Below, in pieces: positions 1-11,603 of a stretch of DNA of 64,000 bases. How positions within the stretch are numbered: position 1 is the stretch's first letter; each line of letters begins with the position of its first letter. The position numbers were made by a program, and so were the translations under genes. The stretch is from Gremmenia infestans. Lineage: Eukaryota; Ascomycota; Leotiomycetes; Helotiales; Hamatocanthoscyphaceae. The stretch covers positions 310,001 to 374,000 of the forward strand of contig JAFEVB010000006.1 in assembly GCA_032629725.1 (NCBI GenBank), written 5' to 3'. The notes beneath the pieces were generated by a model that saw only the letters and a program-made list of their open reading frames with translations, did not search any database and was not told where the DNA came from.

Positions 1-760
1 TTACTATTAATATAGATTATAGCTATAATTTATTATTTGTTTAAGATAAAATTATTACTATTTTCCTAGAAAATCGCAACGCCTTTTATTTTTTCCTTTA
101 CTTTATATCTTAGTTTCTAACTTAGTATATTAGTATATATATTTTCTATTCTTTTTATATATTTAATTTATAAGTTATAGATAGCAAGTATCTTTATCTA
201 CTTTATCTACTACTTATTTAAGTCTTTAGTTATAGTAAAGCTAATAAAATTCTTATAATTAGTAAAAATCATTACTAGGAAATTAGCTTTCTAAAAATAA
301 ACTCTTTATTTCTATAGCGCTTTAACTATTACTAGAAGCTCTTTATTATAGTATATGTCGGACTACTACGGTTCTAACTGCCGGATTCAGCAGCTTTTAT
401 CGCTGTTTTATATAGTCTTAACCGCTCGCTTAAACAAATAACTCTTACTCTATATCGGACATTGCTGCAGCTGTCCCTTAACCTATATACTATAACCTAC
501 CTATTTAGTAAAGCTAGATCCGTTAACTTAGAAGCTAGAGATAACTCTAATTAGCGATAGGAAACCTAGGCCCCCTATATCTTGATGGCTATTTAAGCTA
601 TATAAGACTATATAGTCTCTGCTTATTCTACTATAACTATTAATAAAAGTTCTTTTTTCTCTCTCTTCCGCTTATTTCGCTCTTAATAGCAGATACCTAG
701 GATCTAGTTCTTAAGTAATCAGCTACCTATATATGCTCTTATGGCATCTTATCTAGAATT
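1..760. other. No gene recognised; region upstream of DUF3435 relic
   Basis: I see no convincing frame here. TAA/TAG stops are dense on both strands. A TATATAAG-like string lies near 600 and could be a promoter remnant or chance in AT-rich DNA. If the DUF3435 relic that follows were a Starship captain, the element's 5' boundary would be expected in or just before this stretch. The first 12 bases fit the published Starship target pattern TTAC-N7-A, but such strings are common in this DNA. Confidence 0.4.
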
Positions 761-769
761 ATAGCCCCT

Positions 770-3610
770 GTGATTCGAATCCTAGCAGAGGACACCCTTA
801 GAACCCTCTAGAACGTTTATAAAAAACGTATTAATACGTAACGAATTCTAAAAGAGAGGGAAAAAAAGATGCTAAGTGCGGAAAAATACTAGCTAATAGA
901 GGTTAAGTATAATAATAAGCCGTTTTTATAGCCAGTGGATGCCCTTAATACTAAGGCTAGTATCTACTATATTAGACGGAAGTTTATTATATACGCTTAA
1001 GAAATAAAGATCTTGCTAGCTTAATAAGATTAAACTAATAAGAGATAGATTCTGCGAGCGTCGTGAACTAGGGTATTAGCGTATAGTTATCCTTAACTAG
1101 AATTATAATAAGAGAAGGATAATATTATTCCTCTACTAGATCTATAAGACTTATATAGTAAAAAAGCGGAAGAATAGAAAGAGAAAGATAGTTAATTAAT
1201 ACTAGCAAAACTTTAAGATGCTCTATCGGCGGGTTAATAGCATCTATATAAACTAGAATAATAAAGACGAAGTTATAAAGGTATCTTAATTCCCCTATAT
1301 TGCCTTATACCGCATGCTAATCTGCGATTTAAGTATATTAACAGCGAACTTAAGATTAAGTTTAGACTTGATAATTTATCTAAACCTAAGCTAGTCTGCG
1401 GACTAGATAACCTCCTTCTTATACTAGTCTATTACTAGGCCTATGATAGGTCTGTCTTTCCTACCAAGGATAATTAATATGACCTAGCTACTATAATGCT
1501 ATTCTAGTCTTATATAGAAGGCCGACCAGTAGAGTTTGTTTACTTATTAAAAGGTAAAGCTAGTCAAGACCCCCTTAGTAAAATAGAGATAATCTATAGG
1601 GACGAACCTTAGGAAGAAGTAAATAGTAGTTATAATAATAATAGTAATACTAGCGGTATCCCTAAATATTAGGATTATAATAATAATATCTCTAATAATT
1701 ATTATAATAACCTTAATAATAATACTAATAAGAATACCGCCGAGCAAAATAGAAGTGCTATCCGTGATAGCGGGTATAGTAGCGATAGAATAGATGCAAA
1801 TATAATATATAGTACTAAGATTTACAAGCTTGGAGCGCAAGTATAAGAGGACTATAATACTATTAAGCTTAATAAGTTTAGAGAGATAAAGCAGAAGTAT
1901 AAAGCACTCTATTATAAGGATATTTATCTCTAGATAGTACGGAATCTAAAGAAGAGAGAGAGAGACCTGCTTGCAATAGAGGTTTACTTAAAGTATTATA
2001 AAGGTGTAGATAATAAGCCTAAACCATATATTGCTCTAGCAGGCGTTCCAATCTTAGCTAATTTAATATTTTAAGTATAACCTTTCTATTTAGGGAAAAT
2101 CCTCGCTCTATCCTCTACCCTATCTTTTATATCTTAGCCTATGCGATTTATAATAACGCAATTCTTATTAATAGCTATATATCCGCCAGGCCCTTCTTTA
2201 CTATAGAATTAGAGGGTTAGAGGATTAAGGCGATAAAGGTATATTAGAAACCGGAATAGCTTTTAAGACTAGTCTTTTAGAGGTTAGTCCGGCTTGGAAA
2301 TAGCTAGGTAAAGTCGAAGATAGAACTAATAACTTATTTAATATACGCCTTTTATATTAGCCGTCTTAGAAGAGACACTAGTATAGAAGAGAAGGTAATA
2401 AGTTATATCTTCCGTTAGGGCCTTACAAATGCAATTAATAGTATATAGCTTATATATTGCTATCCTCTCTACTAGGCTTATAGCTATCTTAGGCGTTGCC
2501 CCGGATGCTATACGCGATCAGGTTATAAGATACGACTCTCTTACTAGAGTTTTTAACAGGTTATATATTAATAGTAATATTAGATTTAACGTTTAAGATG
2601 CTTTTCTTAAGAGCGATATCTCTAATAATAGGCTAACCCGGGCCTTTATATATATAAGCATTCAATATAACCCTGGCGCCCCTAGGGACGTACCTATAGA
2701 GATAATAGATCAAATCCTTATAGTAGATCTAGAGATTATTAACCTTGAGTAATAATATAAGGAATCGCATACCTAAATTAAATAGATATATAAGTTTATT
2801 AACCGAGCGCCGAAGAAGATTTAGGATAAGTATAAGGTACTCTGCAAAAAGCTTAAAAATATAAAGAAAAGCTTAGAAGATAAGATCGCAATCGAATATT
2901 AGAAGGATTACTTCTTTTATATTTATAATAAAATAATAAAGAGTTAACTAAAGAGGTATTAGAACCTAACCGTGGCAGATAAGGATAAGGAGGATAATGA
3001 GTCTATGGTTAAATATTAGCTTAAAGAATAAAGAATAGTATAGCGGATCGTCTGCGAATTATCTAAGAATCTTAGTTCTTAGGATATTATTGCTTGAAAG
3101 GTTCTTACTATTAATTATTAGGTTGCGCTAGCCTCCTAATAAGAGCTATAAACTTGTATAAAACGGCCGGCTCCTTCCTATAAGAATCTGGTTAAACTAG
3201 AATCTCCTATCCCTACTTCTAATCCCGATTTCTCTGTATAATCTAATAAGTTTCCCCTTATTTATAAGAAGATATAATATATAGTTTATATTAGAAACGA
3301 GCGACTCTTATATAAGAAATGGACGCGAACCTTTTATTATATTTCCTATATAATAGACTATATAGAAAATGTTTACTTAAGGTATTAGGCCGAGCATATA
3401 ATATTTATCTATAGCTATCCTATCTATAAGTCTAATAGTCTGGTTCTTAATAATATTGATTATTTTAAGAACTATATATATATAGTATATAGTATTATGC
3501 TTCAGGAACTAAGATATATTAATTCTAGCTAAGAGACCGCTAATAATAGACTATAGGCTATTGCAGAATTATAGAAGTCTAGTCTGCTACTAGGTTTTTA
3601 TTTAAGCAAT
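770..3610 (+). pseudogene. DUF3435 tyrosine recombinase-like gene (Starship captain family), RIP-inactivated
   Basis: DUF3435 proteins are tyrosine recombinases of the Crypton/Starship 'captain' group that move giant fungal transposons. The frame reads from about 770 (an ATG at 869 follows KEREKK-like residues) with dozens of TAA/TAG stops. Recognisable blocks include KFRLDNLSKPKLVCGLDN near 1345, SYIEGRPVEFVYLLKGKASQ near 1510, and RLRRDTSIEEKVISYIFR near 2370, which corresponds to the family's RLGRDTGFEEKLTSYCFRRG recombinase block. RFNV.DAFLKSDIS lies near 2580, LTRAFIYISIQYNPGAP near 2635 and INRAPKKI near 2800. The C-terminal part keeps a Cys/His-finger-like context with TAT (Tyr) codons where Cys is expected. 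Two frame breaks, near 2028-2081 and near 2445-2495, look like introns whose splice sites were mutated. The catalytic Arg and Tyr cannot be confirmed. Confidence 0.85.
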
Positions 3611-3629
3611 TAAATTATCTTATAACCTA

Positions 3630-4390
3630 TAGAGGATAGTTGTAATTCTAATCCTGCTTAAGATATCTATTTAAAGCGAAAATCCGTAATAGATTAAGCA
3701 CTAGAGAGATAATAATACTAGAGTTTCTTTAAAAGTTTTTATTTCTATATAAGTCTATATATACTATAACTATCTTATTCTTATACTAATAATAAAAAGG
3801 CTATATTACTTAATTATTCTAAGAAGATAGAGCTTAAGCGTATACTCTTCCCTATAATCTAAGATATTACTTCTAAGAGGTATCTTCCTAACTAAGTCTA
3901 TATTTGGTAGGAGATCTTAAAATAGAATAAAGATATTTATATCTAGTAAGATATCTAGCGCAAACTAGAGTTAAGAGCTAATAGATATAGACCTGTTATA
4001 CTATAGCTACCTAATGCTATTTAAGAATTCCCTAATTAGAATATAGTAGTTAAATAGAAATTCTAAGCAAAGCCGGACTAACCGCAACCTTATTATATTA
4101 GTGGACTATATATATAGGGGGGCATCCTTATAGATATTATTATTAGCGTGTTTATCTATAGTTTAGAAGCAAAAGATTTAATAGACTAATATCTAGCGTT
4201 AATAGTGGAGGGGCTTATTTTAGGAGATATTAAGGTTGTTGCTTATAATAGCACTAAGGAAATAGAGAGATAGTAATAGTTTAATATAGACTTTATAAAG
4301 GAGGGCGGATACTATAGTTATATAAAAGTAGTAGTTTAAGATATTAACTAGTAAGGATGCAGCGAAGTTCTTTTAGTAGGTATTATAGGA
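3630..4390 (+). pseudogene. Unrecognised degenerate gene downstream of the DUF3435 relic
   Basis: A plus-strand frame starts just after the DUF3435 relic and runs to about 4390. Its stops are TAA/TAG only. It reads through blocks such as RKSVID.ALER near 3685, TNNKKAILLNYSKKIELKR near 3785, EAKDLID.YLALIVEGLIL near 4165 and FIKEGGYYSYIKVVV near 4290. I do not recognise the family. It could be a separate gene or a C-terminal extension of the DUF3435 gene. Its orientation and spacing would fit the second gene of the same element. Coding origin is supported by the long frame without TGA; function is unknown. Confidence 0.45.
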
Positions 4391-4579
4391 CTAATATATA
4401 TATTAATATATTTCCAAGTTTTAATAAAAGCTTCTACTAAAGCAATCTGATAATTAATACTATGCTGTGCTTTGTTTAATATTATATAGTTCTTAAGTAG
4501 AGGCAATCTGCAATTACTAGCACCGTCTAATAAACTGTCTATAGACTATCTTAAAGTAAAAAAGAAACGATGCTCTATT

Positions 4580-4800
4580 CTTTTATATAATAGTCTTATT
4601 TAATCTGTGCAAATAGTACTCTTTATAATACTAGCGCATTAATTATCCGCGCTACTTCTAGCTCTAGCTCATCTATCTTTTGCGTGGCACTCTTCCAACC
4701 ACGTTTTGCTCTGCCCTTAATAACCTCTTTTATAGCACGCGCTGCTTATGCTACTATATCCTTAAAGCTTATCCTAACGAAATAGCAAATTAGGAGGGTT
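4580..4800 (-). pseudogene. Fragment resembling the C-terminus of a pogo/Fot-type DDE transposase
   Basis: Read on the minus strand from about 4780, the frame gives AIKEVIKGRAKRGWKSATQ, then KIDELELEVARIINALVL. and RVLFAQIK. The basic 'K-G-R-K-R-G-x-K' stretch followed by an acidic 'ELEPEVAR' segment and a 'PWRAPVAQM'-like ending is typical of the C-terminal tails of Tc1-mariner/pogo (Fot) transposases in ascomycetes, a pattern recalled rather than searched. No DDE catalytic core was found beside it, so only a truncated tail is claimed. The neighbouring minus-strand frame upstream reads differently. Confidence 0.45.
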
Positions 4801-4869
4801 CCTAAGAGGCGTTATTAATACTAATATTCTTCCTCTCTATAGTAAGTGGTAAACTAAATTAAATAAAAA

Positions 4870-7720
4870 ATAGGTTTACTATATATCGATTTCTAAGAGA
4901 AGATATATTAATATGCTTCCGGATATGCATTCCCTACGCAGCTAGCAGATATAGTAAGTTAACTAGGTATAATATTATACTAGGTAATTAGAGTTAATAG
5001 TATATACTAAAGGAAAATTCTTCTAAGCCTTATTAGCTACTAGATATAAAATTCCGGTGTAAAAGATAACTTCTATATTCCAACTAGCGTAAGAAATGGA
5101 GTTGCGCTAGGTCTCTAATACTAGAACTAAGATGGATTATTACCTGGTTCTAATATGTAGTTAATATTATAATAGCGTAACCTTAGATATAATAATACTA
5201 TATTAAGATTCGCCTCTAAGTAGCTTTTATCCTCTAAAGTGCGCATGCGTCCCTTGTCTTTATTAACTATATGCTCTTAATTATCCTATTCTCTATTCCT
5301 GCTTGCAGATCTCTATTCTACCGCGCCTTATTATAACTTAGCTCTAGGTTCTTTTCTTTTATTTTTATACTTCTTCTCTCTCCCTTCCTTAAAATCGGTT
5401 TCCTCCGATCTACTAGGCTTAATGCTCCCTTGAATACTTGTGTCTAAGCTATTAAGATCTAAATATTTGCTATATATATCTTATAATTATTGTAAACCAT
5501 CTCGAATTTCCTAAGGAATCCTATGGAGGCTAAGCTTCCATAGTATAAGTATAGCACTCTATAAGAATAATATAGGTGAACCCGTCCGTAGCTTTATTGT
5601 ATATACTTACTAAGACCGGGTTGAAAAAGAGCGCGTCTAGGATATTAAGAGAGAAAGTCGTTTATAATACTTTAAAAGTTTAACCCTATCTTTAGATTTA
5701 TACTTATAAGAGTTTAATAATAATACTTAGTATATAAGAATAAGGAGTCTATTATAATCCCTAGACTAAGGTGTAAAATAAACTATATATCCGAAAAATT
5801 AAGCTATATATCTTAGAAATATGGATAGAACTAGGAGTATTAGCCTCTATACTAAACGCCTATAAGATGATTTAGAGCAGTTCCTAGACCGATCAAGTAT
5901 TCTATTAGCACTGCAACCAACCTATAACGGAGCCTGGTCTCCTAACTTAAACCCCTAAATAGCCTAGATTACTAGCTACTAAGTTTTAAGACTAATTCCA
6001 TCTATTCTAGTATATAGTAGCAAGCCCTTTTTAATATTAAACTGCTTATAACCACCGTCTAAATGCGCTAATTGCGCTCTAATATGGTCTTTTGCAGAGC
6101 TTCTTTAGAAAGGAATATCTTTTGCCTTTTAAACTATATAATTTATTCTTAGGTATTATATTAAGCTTTATTAAAAAGCATATTCTCTTATTTAGATCTT
6201 CTAGTAATAAATCAAGATTTACGGGCGAAGTCCTTAGAGTTTCCAACTATAATACCTTATAAGTATAGTCCTAGAGGTTAAGATCCGCTAACCACTTACC
6301 CTAATTATACTTCTAGTTAATATGTTTTAAGCGCTGGTTGATAATTGGAAAGCATTTAAGTATATGATCCAAGTTGCGTGTTATAAATAGATTCCGGAGT
6401 AGGTCCTATATTAAGGCTAATGCAACTTGTAGCAGGTATTAGAAGTTAGATAAACTACTAGTAATAATCTAGTAGGCTAGCTTAAGGTGTTGCGATTTTA
6501 GAATCTATTTCTATTAGTACTTGCTCTTAATAGAAAACTGCGAATTTACCTTTTTAACTTTAATATAGATATGCTTTATTTCTAGATAATCCTGAAGTAC
6601 TTTTTAAAGGCTATTACGCATCTTATATACGGCTCTAAATAAAGATTTAATAAAGAGAGCATTATATTCTAGCGCCTACTTTACGAAATCGGATAAGGGA
6701 ATCCGAAGTATAGCGCGATAAACAGCTATATAGAACTTGTCTGCAATTTTAAAAGCAGCCTCTAAAAGTAGTAGCCGCCAGTTCTAGTCCCACGGACACT
6801 CGCTGGACTCTAATAGTATTTAGAATACTCGCTAGAGTTTATTCGCCTTAAAGTTAGATATTAATTTAGAGGGGTCTTTATATTACTTCTTATAGAGGTC
6901 CTAGTATCTATAATAGAGCGTGAAAAGTGTTTCGAGATCCGATTATACTTTTAATAGTCCAAGTGCAGCTTTTTTATTCTTAAGTAGAATAAGTAAGCAG
7001 ATTACTTTAATTTTATCTATGTTTATAGTCTTTAGCATTTACTAGGCTTCTATCTCCTACTATTTAGAATTAATTACATCCTTATAAGAAGCTCTAGATC
7101 CTATATTAGCAATTAGGTATAGGATTAAATTAATAAATAAAGGATAATAATAATAATAGAGAAAGATAAAAGGAGATAAAGATAGGAGATAAAAAGATAG
7201 AAGAGGGAATAATAGGACTTATATATTAGCCTTTATTAGTGCTTCCAAGAAACCCTAGGTAATAAGCACCCTTATATCTATATATTAGAAAGGGATTTTA
7301 ACCACCGGGCTATATTAACTATATAGCAACCTTCTATATTAGCTCTAGAGGTTTCCTTTTTGCCTAATATACGGCCTAGCGCTTAAAGCCTATGCAACTA
7401 ACTATTAATAAATCTCCTTTTTAATATATAGCTTAAGCGGGGGGCCTTTCGAAATCGCTCTCTTTAGTCTGCAGCTGCATATCTAGAAGAATTATAATAC
7501 TAGATAAGTGCTAATAGATTTTGCGGAGGTTGCCGCTAGGCATTTATACTATCTATTATAAAAATGAAGTTATTCTTAGACCAGGAGGAACATACCCCCT
7601 TACTATCTTTAGCACCTACTTTATTACTAACAGCTAATTAAGCAAGTAGTAGGCAGTGCTACTAATATGCATATCGGCTAACCCGCCTTGGATTTGGTCT
7701 AAGTATTAGAAGTTAACCTG
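4870..7720 (-). pseudogene. Family X copy A: unrecognised fungal gene, RIP-inactivated
   Basis: The minus-strand frame is readable from roughly 7720 down to 5460 with only TAA/TAG stops and may continue after a frame change to 4870. Blocks include KLISNFKANKL near 6860, LLLLEAAFKIADKFYIAVYR near 6740, LFIKSLFRAVYKMRNSL near 6650, TSSLSNF.YLLQVALALI near 6460, and LDALFFNPVLVSIYNKATDG near 5620. The section from 6300 to about 7600 aligns by eye with copy B at 28200-29990, for example LFIRSLFNTIYKVYNKL there. I do not know the family and see no enzyme motif. A purine-rich simple stretch at 7135-7210 has a counterpart in copy B at 29200-29280. The part from 5500 down to 4870 (KYLDLNSLDTSIQGSIKPSR) may be a second gene. 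Confidence 0.55.
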
Positions 7721-8290
7721 GCTGGCAAGCTTAAGTCTAAATTAAGAACTAAAGCATACAGATTAATATTATACGGAGAGGTGCTTTTAATACCTTCTGC
7801 TATCTATATCCCTTAGTAATAATATTGCTTCTATGTTTAATAGGGTGGATTTTGTAATACCTATATTTAAGTCTAGAGTATTTAGTAAAAGGATAGCTAA
7901 TTAGATCCTTTAGCTTTAAGCGAACGCCTTAGTTGCTATTTAGGTGAAGGAATTGATAGGTTATTATCACCGGCTTAAGTGTAGGAATAACGCGGCCCCT
8001 ATCCTTAGAGGGAGTAGCTAGGCAGTCTCTTCTAGAGTAAATACTAAGGCGTGCATACCTAACCCCCTTTTTATAAGTTAGCAGAAATTAAGGGCTAGAG
8101 AGTTTAAGAGGTAGTGGCAAGTAGGTTAGTTGGTTACTTGCTTCTATTCTAAGGCTCTTAAATAGTAAAGTTTTAATATAGCAATAATTATTTATATATA
8201 TATATAGTTGTTAAATGCCCTAAAAGAAGAAAAAGGCACTAAAAAGTAATAGCCGAGCTTGAAAAAGGGTTGTTACGTGTGAATAATTAT
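7720..8290. other. Stretch without a recognised gene
   Basis: No frame stands out on either strand. The region lies upstream of family X copy A and does not visibly match the region upstream of copy B. A run of TA dinucleotides sits near 8190-8205. Confidence 0.35.
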
Positions 8291-10450
8291 TAAGCGACCT
8301 TCTTAAAAGCAAGGAATATATTCTAAGGTCTTATTAAGGCAGACTTTTAGCTCTTAATAGCCTAGTAGTATTATAATAACGGTCTGATAATTCTTTATAG
8401 CTATTCCAAGTGCAGGTAGTAAAGCTAGTAACGCTACTTAGGTTATTCACCTATGGAAATAGAGGGCAGTCTAGTAGCTAAACCGGAAGGCATATAAGCC
8501 TTTAAATTTAATGCAATGCACTTATAATACTAAAGTAATCACCTATAATAGTTGGACTTAGCTAGTCTTCTTCGTGCATAGTTCAGGGATGCGCTAGTAG
8601 AGAATATTATAGTATTAAGGCATATATTAGATTTCCTACTATAATATTCCTCTTATAAAGTAAGCCCTTTCTTATCTAGAACATATAATATGTAGAAGAT
8701 TCTAAGCCCTACTAAATTAAAGTTCTTATTAGCAATTCTATTTAGTATTAGGAATGTCGAACTTTATAAGAGTATCCGAATTATATAATAGAGCTAAGAA
8801 GCTGCATATTCCTTCTATTTTTATGCACTAACTCTATAATTAGAAGTTAAATCTCTATAGAGGCATTTAATCTTTAGGCGCCTTAAAAACTCATAGAGAT
8901 AATCTGGTTAGTAGAAAGGTTACTTTCCGAATCCTATAATAGAGACTGCTATGTCTCTATTATCCGTCTAGGAATATAATACTGCGCCTTAATTAGAGTA
9001 AGCTTAAATGTACTAGTAGGCTCCGTATCCTAGTACTAATACTTCTCTTACCTTTTAATATTTATAAGCGTCTAAGCAAATTATAAACCTGCAGACTAGG
9101 CTGTAACGTTCCTATTATAAGATAGGCTTACTAATATTTAAAATGCCTTAGTATCTCTAAGCTTATATTTAAGGAGCGCTATTTCTAGAGGGAAACTAGG
9201 TTCTAGCACCCGTAATTAGAGGTCCCGTTTAAATAGCAGACTAAACCTCTTATCTATTAAAACTATTAGGTAGGATAGCTAGTCTTTATAGAGCGTTAAT
9301 ATTATATACGTACTTAACTCGCGGCGGAAAAAGGTAAAGAAAAGCACCTTTCTATTATAAAGTAAGCAAGTAATAGATAGTGGAACTATGCTGCATTTCT
9401 TAATATTATCGTGGATTATTATATAGGATCTAGGAATATTATCAGCTACACCAAATAGCTATTTTTAGTATAAAGCGTAGACCCTAGATAGAAGAGCGTA
9501 AGAAGTCTAGGGTGTTATTATCCTTTATATCTATTCTATATAGATAGAGAGGTATTAGATGCAAGTGGCTGCAGATTATAATAGCACTATTATTAGGAGA
9601 AGGAGCTGGGAAGTTATAATTAGTAAAATTTTTAGCTCCTTAATATATTCTATAGTATATAATAATAGAGGACAGGCAGAGATTAGCAGATATGCAGGCA
9701 GCTTAAGTGTTATAGGCAAAGTAGTATCTATTTAGCTGCAGTAGCATAGATAGCAAAGCAGACTTTATATTCTATAACTAAGTTCTTAATAGATATAAGA
9801 AGTACTTAAGCCAGTCTATTATAACCACATTTACTCTATTTATAACCGCCTTACTAAATAATCTAAGATAAGCGTACTAACTCTAGCTAAGATAGGACTT
9901 ATTCTAGATAGCGCCTCTTTCTATATAAGTTTAAGATACTCTAAGGTGGAATAATATATCCTAACAAAGCAGAATTCCTCTTCTAAGGTCTCTAATACTA
10001 TAGAAACTGTATTAAAAACCGGGGAAGAACTATTACCTACTATAGAAAAGTAAGATATTATTTTATAAATATAAACCTACATCTACTAGACAAAGTAACT
10101 AATATTATTTTATTATAGTATATAGAGTTATAAGGTATTACTATAAGACGGCGCATTTAAAATCTTAACTAATCTAGTTAGCTTTATACTTAACCCTCTA
10201 TAGTCTTATTTTAGTCTAATATTACCTTTAGGACTTAATAAAAGCTCTGTATATTAGGGAAGATGCTTAAGTTACTTAGCTTTAAAGTGAGTTTCCTATT
10301 TATAATACTCTGGAAGCTATTAACTCTAGAGGAATCAATAAAATGTTTAGACGAATAGTAGGAAGTCCTACTTATTCTAATCTTCCGCATAGAGCTATTA
10401 AGTTTCTGCCTGATATAATATAGGGTGTGATTTGTAAGTTTAGCCATTTA
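8290..10450 (-). pseudogene. Large unrecognised gene, RIP-inactivated (about 700 codons)
   Basis: The minus-strand frame can be followed from about 10040 to 8290 in one phase, with TAA/TAG as nearly the only stops. An apparently separate 70-codon open stretch starts at an ATG at 10447 in another phase and may be an upstream exon. Distinctive blocks are INRVNVVIIDWLKYFLYLLR near 9860, NFTNYNFPAPSPNNSAIIIC near 9600, ISKPIL..ERYSLVCRFIIC near 9110, KVREVLVLGYGAY near 9040, NRDIAVSIIGFGK near 8950 and LKAYMPSGLATRLPSISIGE near 8480. No domain was recognised. It is a good candidate for a search, because several blocks look well conserved and have almost no stops. Confidence 0.5.
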
Positions 10451-10539
10451 TCCCTAGCCTATTATTTATAAGCTTAATCTATTTACTAGAACTTATTAGT
10501 AAGCTGCAAGTAAATAATAGTTAAAATAAAAGAAGAATC

Positions 10540-10985
10540 GCCTAGCTCTAAGAGACCTAAGAGAATATAGAAGGTGAGTTATATATCTAGCAGCCTTTTA
10601 TTCCCGAGCTAATAAGATACGAAGCATATATAAGCTGGCTCTAAGAAGAGCAAATAAATCTTAAAGGTATGAGAGCTAAGTATACCTATTAATATAGCGA
10701 GATTCCTACTAACTTAATCTAGATACTATTTAGAGATTAAATTGTAAGATCCTAGAATTTACCTACTTCACCTATATTACTAATATTATAGTTATAATCG
10801 CGGATCTAAGAAGAGATCTCCTTAAAATAAAGCGGTTATATATAAATATAAAAGAATAGAAAGATAGCTTAAAGAGGTAACTTGAAGCAGCTTTGGATTC
10901 CGGCGAGGGCCTAAGCAAAAAACGCAGGCGTTAAGAGTAACCTAGCTAAGATAGAATCTATAAATAGGGAAAAGGATAGTATATA
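10540..10985 (+). pseudogene. Coding-like fragment, unknown
   Basis: A plus-strand frame gives LALRDLREYRR, then YLAAFYSRANKIRSIYKLAL and ILEFTYFTYITNIIVIIADL, and ends in a basic tail (LSKKRRR) near 10930. The stops are mostly TAA/TAG. It may be an exon of a larger gene or a truncated copy. The family is not recognised and there is no functional motif. Confidence 0.35.
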
Positions 10986-11600
10986 TATAATAATAGAGAA
11001 GACTAGTATAATCTATATAATAAATAAATAAGCTTAATTATTATAATTTCACTTTAATATAACTTCTGCCTTTTGCTTCTTGAATTATTATTATAGACTA
11101 GCTTCCGCTTTATATACTAAGCGTTCCCTTTTACGCCATATAGAGGCATCCGTACTTTTATAGCATTTTTTTTTAGCTCTAGCTTTATACCCTTAAAGAA
11201 GTATTATATCCGTCTATACTTAATAAGAAACTAACTATAACAAGAAAAACTTTAAGTACTTTATCTTTAAACTTAAAAATAATTAAATATATATAAGCTA
11301 CCTCTATTTTTTTATCTTAGCTATATTCTATAGTTAATTTTTAATATATTAAGACCCTTTACTAAGGATAAAATCTATATAAGCTTTTCTCGGCTTGATT
11401 TATAGGATACCTTTACTTTAAGTCTATAATATAGTTTCTTTTACTATATCTCTAATATAGTACTTTCTCTCTTCTAGTTTCTATATAGAGTATTATCTAA
11501 GTTATATATCTATAATACCTAAAATTATTTTTAAGCTTTATACTAGTTATAAATACATGAATAGAGAAGCCCTAAATAGGAATTAATTAATAATTTATGC
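10986..11600. other. AT-rich stretch without a recognised gene
   Basis: Very AT-rich sequence with T-runs near 11170. No frame on either strand is longer than expected by chance. It separates two plus-strand relics and could be intergenic or promoter sequence. Confidence 0.4.
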
Positions 11601-11603
11601 CCC

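Noticed and set aside
765..800. tRNA-like string GATTCGAATC, resembling a B box
   Set aside because: No A box, no acceptor or anticodon pairing, and the same bases read as part of the DUF3435 frame.
1547..1840. 97-codon minus-strand ORF rich in Ile
   Set aside because: Antisense shadow of the Asn-rich segment of the DUF3435 relic (AAT/TAT runs read as ATT/ATA).
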